A stretch of DNA of 64,000 bases from Bacteroidota bacterium (GCA_021824145.1 JAKALM010000003.1:124001-188000); one strand, 5' to 3'. Shown: positions 38,084 to 47,945, counted from the stretch's first letter. The notes: generated by a model from the sequence alone, not told the origin. Program-made: numbers and translations.

Positions 38084-39048
38084 TTGTTTGACCTCAAATT
38101 CATTACTCGCTGTCCCCATCCGCCTTCCGGAGATTCTTCGCGGATTTCTCTTCCGGTAAAATGTAAAAATACATCATTAAGTGTAGGTGAATGAATTTCA
38201 ACAGATTCGACTTTCCCAGCAGCTTGAAAAATTTGCTGAAGATTTTCACTTGCATTTATAACAGTTAAATAATATAGACCATTTTTGCTTTCTATATTTT
38301 TTATAAATGGAAACCTTCTCATTACTTCAAGATCAAGATTATTAATTTTCATAATAACCACATCGCCGCCAATAATTCTCTTCAAATTTGATGGAGAATC
38401 CAAAGCAACAATTTTGCCTTTATCAATTATTGCAAGCTTTCCGCAAAGACGATCAACTTCTTCCATATAATGAGTTGTTAAAATCAAACTTATCTTTTCT
38501 TCATTAGAAAGATGTTCTATGTATTTCCAAATATTTTCGCGTGATTGAGGATCTAATCCTAAAGTCGGTTCATCTAAAAATAAAACTTTGGGGTGATGCA
38601 TTAAACCTCTAGCTATTTCTAATCTTCTTCGCATTCCTCCGGAATATTTTTTTACTTGATCATCTTTCCTATCTTCAAGATCGACAAGCTTAAGAACTTC
38701 TTTAATTCTTTGTTCACGCAGTGTTACAGGCATACTGTATAGCATTCCATGTAACTTTAAATTTTCATAGCCGGTAAGAATATCATCTGAACTTGGATCT
38801 TGGAATACAATTCCAATAGATTTTCTTACTGACGAAGGTTCGCGTACGATATCAAATCCATTTACCTTTGCAGTTCCCGAAGTTGGTTTAATTAGAGTTG
38901 TTAATGTCATCAAAGTTGTTGTTTTACCTGCCCCATTTGGGCCAAGCAAACCGAAAATTTCACCTTCTTCAATTTGAAGATTGAGATTATCTAAAGCTAC
39001 TAAGCTGTCGTATTCTTTTCTAAGATTGAACGTCTCTATAATGTTCAT
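38080..39048 (-). CDS. ABC transporter ATP-binding protein (DrrA-like)
   Basis: 322 residues: Walker A GLLGPNGAGKTTTL, signature YSGGMRRRLEIARGL, Walker B VLFLDEPTLGLDPQSR and the H-loop LTTHYMEE. The C-terminal extension of about 90 residues is typical of DrrA/CcmA-type ATPases of ABC-2 exporters. It energises the permease whose start overlaps its stop by 4 nt. It is a two-gene unit between signalling genes, with no direct clue to its substrate. Confidence 0.95.
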   Translation of the reverse strand: MNIIETFNLRKEYDSLVALDNLNLQIEEGEIFGLLGPNGAGKTTTLMTLTTLIKPTSGTAKVNGFDIVREPSSVRKSIGIVFQDPSSDDILTGYENLKLHGMLYSMPVTLREQRIKEVLKLVDLEDRKDDQVKKYSGGMRRRLEIARGLMHHPKVLFLDEPTLGLDPQSRENIWKYIEHLSNEEKISLILTTHYMEEVDRLCGKLAIIDKGKIVALDSPSNLKRIIGGDVVIMKINNLDLEVMRRFPFIKNIESKNGLYYLTVINASENLQQIFQAAGKVESVEIHSPTLNDVFLHFTGREIREESPEGGWGQRVMNLRSNK

Positions 39049-39266
39049 AAAAATAAATTTTTATAATTGTAAATTTTATTTGTGAAATTATAAATTTGAC
39101 AAGCAAGCGACAAATGAAAGTTTAGAAGAAATTTTGTAGGTATGTCTTTAATAACTATACTAAAACCACAGCGAAATAATTTTAATAAAAATCAATTGAA
39201 TTTTTTGCAGATAATTTCAATTTGTCTGACTCAAAATTTTCTTTTTCAAATTTATAATACGGCAAA

Positions 39267-39653
39267 TTAATTTTTTATATCTAAAATACTTCTAACAAGA
39301 TTTTGCAATGCTCTTACTTCAAATGGTTTTGAGATGTAATGAGTTAAACCTTCAGAAAGAAATTTTTCTCTGTCACCTTGCATTGCGTAAGCCGTTACAG
39401 CAACTATTGGAATATTTTCATAACCGGGAAATTTTCTAATTTCCTTTGTAGTTTGGATTCCGTTCATTCCAAGCCCTAAGCCAATATCCATTAAAATTAA
39501 ATCATAATTTTCTTGCTTGGCCATATTTATTGCAGTTTCGCCTTTTTCTGCAACATCAACACTACAAATTTTATTTAACGCCAGTTGAATTACCTGAATA
39601 CTTGGAAGATCATTTTCAACTAACAAGACCTTTTTTCTTTTTTCAATTTCCAT
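39267..39653 (-). CDS. Stand-alone response-regulator receiver
   Basis: 128 residues, a single receiver domain: acidic pair in LLVENDLPS, phospho-acceptor Asp56 in LILMDIGLG, Thr in AVTAYAMQ and Lys in YISKPFE. No output domain, so it should act by protein contact or as a phosphate relay. It follows the multi-PAS kinase by 56 nt on the same strand and is presumably its partner. It is the intact counterpart of the decayed receiver at 19139-19528. Confidence 0.93.
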   Translation of the reverse strand: MEIEKRKKVLLVENDLPSIQVIQLALNKICSVDVAEKGETAINMAKQENYDLILMDIGLGLGMNGIQTTKEIRKFPGYENIPIVAVTAYAMQGDREKFLSEGLTHYISKPFEVRALQNLVRSILDIKN

Positions 39654-39709
39654 TTTTACACAATGATTTTTAATTATTTTTTTATTTCGCCATCTATAGA
39701 AATTTCATT

Positions 39710-42700
39710 CTAAACGGATGGAAATCTTACTGTAAATTTTGAACCTTTGTTAAGCATACTTTCAACTTCAATTTCTCCATTCATAAGCATGATAGATTTT
39801 TTCGAAATTGTGAGTCCAAGTCCAGTTCCTTCATGAGATCTATTTATACCTTCACTAATTTGTCTAAATTCTTCAAATATAACTTTTAATCCATCTTTAG
39901 GAATACCAATACCAGTATCGATAATATTTATTACAATCCAATTTTTATTATCGAAAGTTTCTTCCTCCGCTTCAATAGTAACGCCGCCGCTTTCAGTAAA
40001 CTTTATTGCATTATTAATTAAATTATTCAGAATTTGAACTAGTAAATTTTCATCGAGAATTGATAATAATTTTTCTTTTTTAACATTTACGCGAATATAT
40101 AAATTTTTTCTCGCTGCAAAAGCTTCAAATAGTTTTGCTGAAGCATAAATAATAGGGACTACATTTATTTCAGTTAAATTTAATTCAATTTTATTTGCTT
40201 CAATGCGGGACAAATCTAAAAGCTGGTTGAGAGTTTGCAACAGTCTTTTACCGCCAAGGTGAATTGACTCAATCATTCTTAACTGCTCTTCATTAGAAAT
40301 ATATTCCGATAAAATTTCAGAAAACCCAAGAATTGCAATTAGCGGCGTTCTTAGCTCATGGCTCATATTTGCCAGAAAGTTTGATTTTATTCTATTCATT
40401 TCTTCCGCTTTTTCTTTAGCTAAGATTAAAGATTCTTCAACTTTTTTTCTATCTGTAATATCCGAAGAAACTCCCATCAATGCAATTGGATTTCTGTTAT
40501 CATCAAGAATTACCGATGTTGAAAGATATATTGGAAATTCATCTCCATTTTTTCTAACATTTAACAATTCGCCCTTCCATCCTCCTTTTAATGTCTGCGG
40601 AAATATTTCATTTAAAATTTCTTTGGAATTATTTTTCGATTTGAATATATCTGAACATTTCCCAATTAATTCTTTTTCGGTATAGCCATAGTTTTTGCAA
40701 AATGCCTTATTAACATAAGTTATATTATCATTCACATCTGTAATGCTTACACCTTCATTTATACTTTCTAGCGCATAAGCCAATAATTTAATTTTTTCAT
40801 CTGCTGCTTTTTTAGAAGTTATATCTTCTTTAACCATAATATAATTAATTATCTCATCCTTCAAATTTTTAATCGGAGATACAACAACAGACTCTATAAT
40901 TAAATCGCCAAACTTATTTTTACTTTGAATTTCTCCTCTCCATTCACTCTTAGAGATTATTTCTTTCTTAATATCATCTAACAAATTTCCCTTTCCAAGT
41001 AAATGCTCTAATGCAAATATTTTTTTACCTAATACTTCATTCAAACTGAAACCTGATATTTGAAGATATTTTAGATTAACATATTCAATCTCGCCATCCA
41101 ATTTAAAAATAATTATTGATGCTGGATTTTGATTAATTGCACTAGAAAGTTTACGAAGAACCTCTTCAACACGTTTTCGTTCTGTTATATCTTGAACTGT
41201 ACCAATAATGCGGATAGGATTATTTGATTCATCAAAAAAAGCTTCTGCTGTTCCATAAAGAAATCGGATTTCATCATTTGGCAAAATTATTCTAAAATCT
41301 ATTTCGCCAGGTTTTTTGTTTGAAACAATAGAATCAATCCAATCTTTTAACAGCGTTTTATCATCTTGGTGAGTAACATCGAAAAGTAAATTAATTGAAG
41401 GATCTTTTACTTCAGTTGAAATGCCTAAAATTTTATAAGTCTGCTCAGACCAATACAATTTGTTAGTAATAAAATCTCTATTCCAAATACCAAGTTTTGT
41501 AATTCTTTGCGCTTCAGAAAGTAAATAATTTTTTTCGGACAGTTCCTTCTCGTAAAGAATTTGTTCTGTAACATCAATTGAAAATCCGCCAAGTAAGGTT
41601 GAACCATTATCTCTTTTTATTGGAAACTTGGTTGTTTTATATGTTCTAAAAATACCATTTATATTTGGAACAATTTCTAATTTGGTAAATAACCCTTCAC
41701 TCAAAGCCCTTTCATCATCTTCAGTCATTGATTTTGCAAGTTTCGGCGAAATACTATTTACTTCAAATGCCGTTTTGTTTATTGCCCTTTCGCCAAATAT
41801 CGATTCAAAATATTTATTTCCATAAAGCATTCTACTAAACTGATCTTTAATGAAAATTGCCATTGGAAGATGATCCATAAAAATAGAAAATCTTTCTTCG
41901 CTTTCTCTTAATAAAGACTCAACTTTTTTTCTATCTGTAATATCTCTTATAATTTCTTGAGCTCTTCCGTCAATTAAAATAGAAAGACTAATTTCAACAT
42001 CAATTAAAGATCCATCTTTTTTTACCATCTTTCTTTCAAAATGAATGTGCTCACCCATTTTTGCATATTTAAGTCTAATTATTAATTGCTCTTTTTCTTG
42101 AGGCAAACAAGTATCTTTAATATTAATTGAAATGATTTCTTCTTTATTGTAACCCAGCATTTCACAAATTTTTGAATTAACAAGCAGAATATTTCCATCG
42201 GTATCTGCGAAAATAATTCCATCTGCAGCTTGTTCAACTAATTGACGGTATTTGTTTTCACTTTCCAATAATTCATAAATTAATTTATATTTTTCGGTAA
42301 CATCCTGGGCCATTACAAGCCTTGAGTGAATTCCATTTTTCTCTTCCAACTGATGGAAAGTAACTTCGACGTTAATTATTGAGCCATCCCTTTTAACATG
42401 CCGGCTCGAAATTGAAGTTCCCATGGTTTGATTATGCCTGGCTAAATTCCCATAAAGCAGCGGAACATCCTCTTTGGGACGAATATCTTTAATAGACATG
42501 TTCAGAAATTCTTCTTTTGAATATCCGTAATGATTTATTGCCGCATCATTAACCATTAAAAATTTGAGAGTATCTAAGTCAGTTACCCACATTGGAATCG
42601 GATTATTTTCAAAAAGCTCTTTATAGTTTTTTTCTGATTCAACAATTTGATCGAATAATTTTTTCTTTTCATTCCAGTGTTTTAATTCTTCCGAAGCTTT

Positions 42701-43018
42701 TATTTTAATTTTATATGCTTTAAAAATGTACAAGAAGAAAATAGAAATAACTGTTGCAATCAAAATGATTAATATTAAAGTTTTAATCCAAATATATTTA
42801 ATAAAACTAATGATGTTTTTTCTTGGTGTATTTACAACAACGCTCCATGAAGCATTCCCTAAATTCATTGTTGCAAATGATGCTATTTTTTCAATTTTAT
42901 CTTTTAAAGAATATTTTATCGATCCAGTCTTTTGCAGCAATATTCCGCTAACATAATCAAAAGTAGAATGGCAGCTTTTGCAATCATCGTTTAATGAATG
43001 AATATTTCTTAAATTCAT
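39710..43018 (-). CDS. Multi-PAS histidine kinase, main part of a frameshifted gene with a CxxCH sensor motif
   Basis: 1102 residues from the first ATG after a frameshift. In this frame coding continues upstream of the ATG to the T9 run at 43117-43125, where it meets the frame of the gene at 43113-43673; removing one T gives a 1320-residue protein. The N-terminus carries the end of a periplasmic sensor with a c-type heme motif CKSCH (residues 13-17), then a membrane helix (about 73-95), about seven PAS domains, HisKA with His887 (NMSHELRTPLIAILG) and HATPase with NNAIKFTESGG, DTGIGI and GTGLGL. The paired receiver gene follows 56 nt later. Whether the gene is functional depends on the frameshift. 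Confidence 0.85.
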   Translation of the reverse strand: MNLRNIHSLNDDCKSCHSTFDYVSGILLQKTGSIKYSLKDKIEKIASFATMNLGNASWSVVVNTPRKNIISFIKYIWIKTLILIILIATVISIFFLYIFKAYKIKIKASEELKHWNEKKKLFDQIVESEKNYKELFENNPIPMWVTDLDTLKFLMVNDAAINHYGYSKEEFLNMSIKDIRPKEDVPLLYGNLARHNQTMGTSISSRHVKRDGSIINVEVTFHQLEEKNGIHSRLVMAQDVTEKYKLIYELLESENKYRQLVEQAADGIIFADTDGNILLVNSKICEMLGYNKEEIISINIKDTCLPQEKEQLIIRLKYAKMGEHIHFERKMVKKDGSLIDVEISLSILIDGRAQEIIRDITDRKKVESLLRESEERFSIFMDHLPMAIFIKDQFSRMLYGNKYFESIFGERAINKTAFEVNSISPKLAKSMTEDDERALSEGLFTKLEIVPNINGIFRTYKTTKFPIKRDNGSTLLGGFSIDVTEQILYEKELSEKNYLLSEAQRITKLGIWNRDFITNKLYWSEQTYKILGISTEVKDPSINLLFDVTHQDDKTLLKDWIDSIVSNKKPGEIDFRIILPNDEIRFLYGTAEAFFDESNNPIRIIGTVQDITERKRVEEVLRKLSSAINQNPASIIIFKLDGEIEYVNLKYLQISGFSLNEVLGKKIFALEHLLGKGNLLDDIKKEIISKSEWRGEIQSKNKFGDLIIESVVVSPIKNLKDEIINYIMVKEDITSKKAADEKIKLLAYALESINEGVSITDVNDNITYVNKAFCKNYGYTEKELIGKCSDIFKSKNNSKEILNEIFPQTLKGGWKGELLNVRKNGDEFPIYLSTSVILDDNRNPIALMGVSSDITDRKKVEESLILAKEKAEEMNRIKSNFLANMSHELRTPLIAILGFSEILSEYISNEEQLRMIESIHLGGKRLLQTLNQLLDLSRIEANKIELNLTEINVVPIIYASAKLFEAFAARKNLYIRVNVKKEKLLSILDENLLVQILNNLINNAIKFTESGGVTIEAEEETFDNKNWIVINIIDTGIGIPKDGLKVIFEEFRQISEGINRSHEGTGLGLTISKKSIMLMNGEIEVESMLNKGSKFTVRFPSV

Positions 43019-43112
43019 ATTTAAATGATCGCAGTTATATAAAACTGTTCCAGTATTATCAATAATCCAATAGCTGCTTGAATTTTTTAATGAATTGTTT
43101 AAAAGATTTTTT

Positions 43113-43673
43113 TCAGAAAAAAAAATTATTTGAGTTTATCACAACCGAAACAAATGCCGAATAAGTTAAAGATTTTTCCCCTTTGTCTTTTTTATATATC
43201 GGTACAACAACACTAAAATAATTTATTGAATTATAACTTGAATCATGAAAGGGAGATTTTCTTACCGGAGAAATATAAATTTTGTCTTTATTTTGAATAT
43301 CTGAGAAAATATCTGGCGTCAAATTGTCAAAATTAAATTTAGGATTAGTTGAACTTTTAAGCTTCATGTTCTTATCATATATTTTTATCGCTTCAATAAA
43401 AGGATAATTTATATGTTCAGCTAAATCATTTAAGTTTAGAAATTTATTTTGATTTACAGATTGGACGGCTTTATAATAATTATTAATAGAATTTCTTATT
43501 GCAGCTAAATAATTATTAATTTCGGATACTATATCATTCGATATATATAATTGATTGCCTTCGTACTCTTTTAATACTTCGGTTTCTGCGTTCTTAGAAA
43601 TGTTATAAGAAATAAATATGATCCCAATAATTATTCCTGTAAGTAATGAAATAACTATAATTTTCTTTTTCAT
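43113..43673 (-). CDS. N-terminal sensor part of the frameshifted kinase
   Basis: 186 residues: one membrane helix (about 5-23) and most of a periplasmic Cache-like domain (FIEAIKIYDKNMKLKSS..., YFSVVVPIYK). It stops at TGA immediately after a T9 run, ending SNNFFF. With eight Ts the frame runs on through NFFSEKNLLNN and SYWIIDNTGTVLYNCD into the CxxCH region and the kinase. So this is not a separate gene but the 5' part of the kinase gene ending at 39710. It might be made alone as a truncated sensor, or be rescued by slippage; a base-calling error is also possible. Confidence 0.75.
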   Translation of the reverse strand: MKKKIIVISLLTGIIIGIIFISYNISKNAETEVLKEYEGNQLYISNDIVSEINNYLAAIRNSINNYYKAVQSVNQNKFLNLNDLAEHINYPFIEAIKIYDKNMKLKSSTNPKFNFDNLTPDIFSDIQNKDKIYISPVRKSPFHDSSYNSINYFSVVVPIYKKDKGEKSLTYSAFVSVVINSNNFFF

Positions 43674-44003
43674 GGCAGAGCAATTAACTTAAATAAATAA
43701 ATAAAACCACTAGATTGAGTTTTATAAATTTTAATAATTCGATAATTAAGATTTATACATGAAATTGAAAAAGCACTTTTCATAAGTTTCCCCAAATTAA
43801 TTCCTGATTCTCTAACATTTACTTCACCATGAAAAATAAATCATTCTAATATTATTATTTCTAATTATAACCTTCTAATAAAAATTCACCTTTATTCTAT
43901 AATATTATTAGACATTCTAATATAAAGTTAGTTTAATAGAGCTAATATTCAAAAGGAAATATGATAAAATTAAAATATTTATAATCCTACGAAAAATTGA
44001 AGA
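43674..44003. other. AT-rich gap, no gene recognised
   Basis: 330 nt between an outer-membrane protein gene and the frameshifted kinase, both on the minus strand. It contains repeated CTAATA/TAATATTATTA words but no clear terminator, promoter or small ORF. Confidence 0.4.
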
Positions 44004-45107
44004 TTATTTAATATTTTGAAATTCATATCCAAAGCTAAATACATACGTAGTTGAAAAACCGATCAACATATTTCCGTCTCTGCCTATTACCGTCCACAAA
44101 CCTGGTGAGAATTTCCCAATTTTTAATATTCCGGGATAAATATCAATCGAGCAAAAATATTCTTTTACCCCACTTAAAACTACAGAAGCTAGAAGAGAAT
44201 TATTTCTGTCATAAAAAATACCAGCATGCCAACTAGTTTCAATTGTTCTTTGGCGAACATCAGTAGCAACATCTACTAAATGCTTTGTTTTAAATCCCAA
44301 GCCGTAAGACAAATTATCTGTTTCATTTATTTTTTGTGATAATCCGAAAAGTGCGCCCATTCCATATCTATAAAATAGCGACCAATTTTTTACAAAAGGT
44401 AATTTCCACTTCATTGAAAAATACTGTCCGGCATTTAATCTTCCATTTGGCAAAGTAACCGAAGCTTGAAGAGACCAATCAGAAAGATTAAGTGTTTTGC
44501 TGAAAAATTCATTGATTGAATCAAAGCTGAAAAGCACAATTCCACCAAGATCAAAAATATAAATATCAGAAATTTCATCCACACTCCAACCTTCATTTGG
44601 CCCAGACTCAATAACTTCATTAAGCATATGATGCGCCATTAAAGTAACTGCTGATAAAAGCCATGGTTCAGGATAACCATGCATCTTGTACCATTCTTTC
44701 ATCGCTGTAAAGAGCATTCCGCCACCGATTAAATGCTGCTGATAATTTGGGATCCACTGCATTTCATCTTTTTTAAAACTTATAGGAAGAAATTCTGTCC
44801 TTAAAAAAAGCGACCAACCGTAATGCCTAATACTATTAAATGGATCTCCCAAATTCTTTAATACTACATGAAGCATTCTTCCATATTCAAAATCCTGGAT
44901 TCGATTATTTATCGCTTGAAGCTGAACAACATCATAACCTCCATTAATCGTCAACGTAATTGGATTGAAAAGAGATTCGCTTCCATAAGGCTTATTTGTA
45001 TAAAAATAATTTTCCTGGGCAAGGATTTTTTGGTTTGCAAATATTACGACAACTATTAAAATAGTTAATTGACAACTTAACTTGAGCGGACAAAAAAATT
45101 TATTCAT
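44004..45107 (-). CDS. Outer-membrane beta-barrel protein, unknown
   Basis: 367 residues with a signal peptide (about 30 residues, ending near ILAQ). The mature part has an EXPNEGWSVDEI-like loop, a segment with MAHHMLNEVIESG, and many amphipathic strands; it ends VFSFGYEFQNIK, aromatic-rich as in barrel proteins. No family is recognised with confidence; the overall plan resembles DUF3943-like Bacteroidota proteins, which is a loose suggestion. It is alone on the minus strand, divergent from the thr leader and operon. Confidence 0.6.
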   Translation of the reverse strand: MNKFFCPLKLSCQLTILIVVVIFANQKILAQENYFYTNKPYGSESLFNPITLTINGGYDVVQLQAINNRIQDFEYGRMLHVVLKNLGDPFNSIRHYGWSLFLRTEFLPISFKKDEMQWIPNYQQHLIGGGMLFTAMKEWYKMHGYPEPWLLSAVTLMAHHMLNEVIESGPNEGWSVDEISDIYIFDLGGIVLFSFDSINEFFSKTLNLSDWSLQASVTLPNGRLNAGQYFSMKWKLPFVKNWSLFYRYGMGALFGLSQKINETDNLSYGLGFKTKHLVDVATDVRQRTIETSWHAGIFYDRNNSLLASVVLSGVKEYFCSIDIYPGILKIGKFSPGLWTVIGRDGNMLIGFSTTYVFSFGYEFQNIK

Positions 45108-45249
45108 TAATGCCCCTTTAAAGACAATAAATATTTAATTGCAACAAAAATCTTTTTTTTAATACTAAAATTCCACAAAAAAATGATTATCATAAATTAT
45201 TTTTTTATTCTTTCGATAATATTACAAATCACGAAGTTCAGAATACGAT

Positions 45250-45280
45250 TTGACAAATGCACAATTAAATATTAGTTTTG
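45250..45280 (+). promoter_or_regulatory. Promoter of the thr operon
   Basis: TTGACA (45250-45255), 17 nt, then TAGTTTTG (45273-45280), a perfect TAnnTTTG element. Predicted start near 45287, about 45 nt before the Thr-rich leader ATG. Confidence 0.6.
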
Positions 45281-45332
45281 ATTTAGATTTTAAATGAAAA
45301 ATTATAAAGAAAAATATAGCCCAACTTCATCA

Positions 45333-45380
45333 ATGTGCACCACAACAGGTACAACCCCTACAGGTATGCATGGAGGCTGA
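45333..45380 (+). CDS. thrL: thr operon leader peptide
   Basis: 15 codons reading MCTTTGTTPTGMHGG and TGA; six of eight residues at positions 3-10 are Thr. An in-frame ATG at 45294 would extend it to 28 residues, but that ATG lies only a few bases after the predicted transcription start. The stop codon falls inside the 5' arm of the antiterminator, so a ribosome that finishes the peptide blocks antitermination, and one stalled on Thr codons permits it. It precedes thrA by 108 nt. This is the design of the E. coli thr attenuator, with a different sequence. Confidence 0.8.
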   Translation: MCTTTGTTPTGMHGG

Positions 45381-45428
45381 AGCCAGGTTATATAAAAATT
45401 AACTAAGAATTTGAAAAACCGGCTTCAG
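45377..45428 (+). promoter_or_regulatory. Antiterminator of the thr attenuator
   Basis: CTGAAGCC-A-GGTT (45377-45389) pairs with AACCGGCTTCAG (45417-45428) over 12 bp with one bulged A. Its 3' arm is the 5' arm of the terminator, so the two are exclusive. Confidence 0.75.
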
Positions 45429-45447
45429 AAATGAGGCCGGTTTTTTT
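45417..45447 (+). terminator. Attenuator terminator before thrA
   Basis: AACCGGC / GCCGGTT stem (45417-45423 and 45436-45442) directly followed by a run of Ts, 41 nt before the thrA start. An intrinsic terminator inside an operon leader, right after a Thr-rich peptide, is diagnostic of attenuation. Confidence 0.85.
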
Positions 45448-45488
45448 ATTATTAATTTGTAAACTAAACTTTAATTCAGGTATATAAA

Positions 45489-47945
45489 ATGAAAATATTG
45501 AAATTCGGCGGTTCTTCAGTTGGCGATGCTGGTAGAATTAAAAATGTAATTGAAATTCTGAAGCAATCAATAAATGAAAATAAAAAAATTGCGGTTATAT
45601 TTTCTGCATTTCAAAAAGTTACTGATAACTTAATTAAAATGAGTCAACTGGCTGCTTCTGGAAACACAGAGTATATTGATTATTTTAAAAAACTTGAAGA
45701 AAGACATATAGAAACAGCACAGGAAATTCTTGCTGTTAAAACTCAAAGCGGTATCCTTGCGCAACTAAAATATACATTAAATGAACTTGAAGATGTTTTA
45801 CATGGTGTATTTTTAGTAAAGGAACTTTCCCCTAGAACTCAAGATTTTATTTTAAGTTTTGGCGAAAGGCTTTCTGCATTTATTATTGCTCATGCACTTA
45901 TCGATAGAAATATCGAAAGTGAATTTCTTGACTCAAGAAACCTTGTAAAAACTGACGAAGCTTTTGGCGGAGCTAAAGTTGATTTTGAAAGTACCTATAA
46001 TAATATCAAAGAATATTTTAAAGTACATAAAAAACTCCAAGTAATCACTGGTTTTATAGGTTCAACAAACGGAAATGAAACTACAACACTTGGCAGAGGC
46101 GGTTCTGATTATTCAGCATCAATTTTTGGTGCTGCTTTAGATGCTGATGAAATTGAAATTTGGACTGACGTTGACGGAGTACTAACCGCAGATCCCAAAA
46201 AAGTGAAAAAAGCTTTTCCACTAAAAGGGATGACTTATGAAGAGGCTATGGAACTTTCGCATTTTGGTGCTAAAGTAATTCATCCGCCAACAATGCATCC
46301 AGCGATGGAAAAGAAAATTCCAATAAGAATAAAAAATACTTTTAATCCAAGCTTTGAAGGAACTGTTATCAATGGATATTCAGATAAAAGTAATTTTTCT
46401 ATCAAAGGGATTTCTTCAATTGATGACATTGCGCTTTTAAGAATACAAGGCGGCGGTATGGTTGGTGTTGCTGGAATTGCGCAAAGAATTTTTTCTGCGC
46501 TTGCCAGCAAACAAATTAACATAATTTTAATTACTCAAGCTTCATCAGAGCATTCACTTTGCTTTGCTGTTCTTCCAAAATTTGCAGCGGTGGCAAAAAA
46601 AGCTATTCAACAGGAACTACATTATGAGATAAAAGAAAAATTGATTCTTGACCCTATAGTTGAAACTGATCTTTCTATTATTGCAGTTGTGGGAGAAAAT
46701 ATGCGAAGGACTCCAGGAATTGCTGGAAAAGTTTTTCAAGCTCTGGGTAAAAATGGAGTTAACATTATAGCAATTGCACAAGGTTCATCGGAGTTAAATA
46801 TTTCTGCAGTTATTTCAAGAGAAGATGAAGCAAAAGCATTAAATGCATTGCACGATGCATTTTTCTTATCAATTGCAAAAACTGTAAATTTATTTATTGT
46901 TGGAACCGGCTTAGTAGGTGGAACTCTATTGAAACAAATAGCTAATCAAACTGAATTTCTAGCTCGCGAATATCTCTTAAATGTAAAAATTATTGGCATG
47001 GCAAATAGCAGAAAAATGTTAATTGATTCAAACAGTATTGATCCATCGAAATGGGAAAATCGAATTAGCGAAGACGGCATAAAAACCAATTTAGATGTTT
47101 TAATTGAATATATGAAAAAGCTAAATCTACCTAACAGTATTTTTGTTGATTGTACGGCAAGCGATAAAGTTCCTTTGAGATATAAAGAAATCTTGGACTC
47201 TAGCATTTCGGTAGTTACACCAAACAAACGAGCAAATGCTTCCAGCTTTGATTATTATATTCAACTTAAGCAATCAGCAATTAAGCACAATGTTAGATTT
47301 TTGTATGAAACAAATGTTGGTGCCGGTTTGCCAATCATAAGCACTTTAAATGATTTAGTTTCCAGCGGTGACACAGTTATTAAAATTGAAGGAGTAATGT
47401 CTGGAACTTTGAGTTACATATTCAATTCTTTTAAAGATGGAAATACATTCAGTCAAATAGTAAAAGATGCAAAAGAAAAAGGCTATACCGAACCAGACCC
47501 AAGAGAAGATTTAAATGGAATGGATGTTGCCCGAAAGCTTTTAATACTTGCCAGAGAAACTGGATTATCATTGGAATTAAAAGATATAAAAGTTGAAAAC
47601 TTAGTTCCTGAAAAAGCAAGAAATACAAAAACTGTAGATGAATTTTTTGAAAAGCTAAAAGAGTTTGATAGTGAATTTGAACAAAAAAGAAAAAGTGCTG
47701 GAAATAAAGGTAATGTTTTACGCTATATTGCACTATTAGAAAATGGCAATGCAGAAATTTCCTTGCAGGAAGTAAACGCTAAACATCCATTTTATTCTCT
47801 ATCAGGAAGCGATAATATTTTCGCACTTACAACAAAACACTATCAAGACCGTCCGATAGTTGTTAAAGGTCCTGGAGCTGGTGCAGACGTAACCGCTGCT
47901 GGTGTATTTGCTGATGTAATAAGAATTTCAAATTATTTGAGTTAA
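45489..47945 (+). CDS. thrA: Bifunctional aspartate kinase / homoserine dehydrogenase
   Basis: 818 residues. N-terminal aspartokinase (MKILKFGGSSVGD at the start, TTLGRGGSDYSASIF, EIWTDVDGVLTADPK), two ACT domains in the middle (about 310-455) for threonine control, and C-terminal homoserine dehydrogenase (LFIVGTGLVGGTLL Rossmann motif, VVTPNKRANA, then YTEPDPREDLNGMDVARKL). It catalyses the first and third steps from aspartate to homoserine. It is the first gene of the operon and lies behind the Thr attenuator. Confidence 0.97.
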   Translation: MKILKFGGSSVGDAGRIKNVIEILKQSINENKKIAVIFSAFQKVTDNLIKMSQLAASGNTEYIDYFKKLEERHIETAQEILAVKTQSGILAQLKYTLNELEDVLHGVFLVKELSPRTQDFILSFGERLSAFIIAHALIDRNIESEFLDSRNLVKTDEAFGGAKVDFESTYNNIKEYFKVHKKLQVITGFIGSTNGNETTTLGRGGSDYSASIFGAALDADEIEIWTDVDGVLTADPKKVKKAFPLKGMTYEEAMELSHFGAKVIHPPTMHPAMEKKIPIRIKNTFNPSFEGTVINGYSDKSNFSIKGISSIDDIALLRIQGGGMVGVAGIAQRIFSALASKQINIILITQASSEHSLCFAVLPKFAAVAKKAIQQELHYEIKEKLILDPIVETDLSIIAVVGENMRRTPGIAGKVFQALGKNGVNIIAIAQGSSELNISAVISREDEAKALNALHDAFFLSIAKTVNLFIVGTGLVGGTLLKQIANQTEFLAREYLLNVKIIGMANSRKMLIDSNSIDPSKWENRISEDGIKTNLDVLIEYMKKLNLPNSIFVDCTASDKVPLRYKEILDSSISVVTPNKRANASSFDYYIQLKQSAIKHNVRFLYETNVGAGLPIISTLNDLVSSGDTVIKIEGVMSGTLSYIFNSFKDGNTFSQIVKDAKEKGYTEPDPREDLNGMDVARKLLILARETGLSLELKDIKVENLVPEKARNTKTVDEFFEKLKEFDSEFEQKRKSAGNKGNVLRYIALLENGNAEISLQEVNAKHPFYSLSGSDNIFALTTKHYQDRPIVVKGPGAGADVTAAGVFADVIRISNYLS

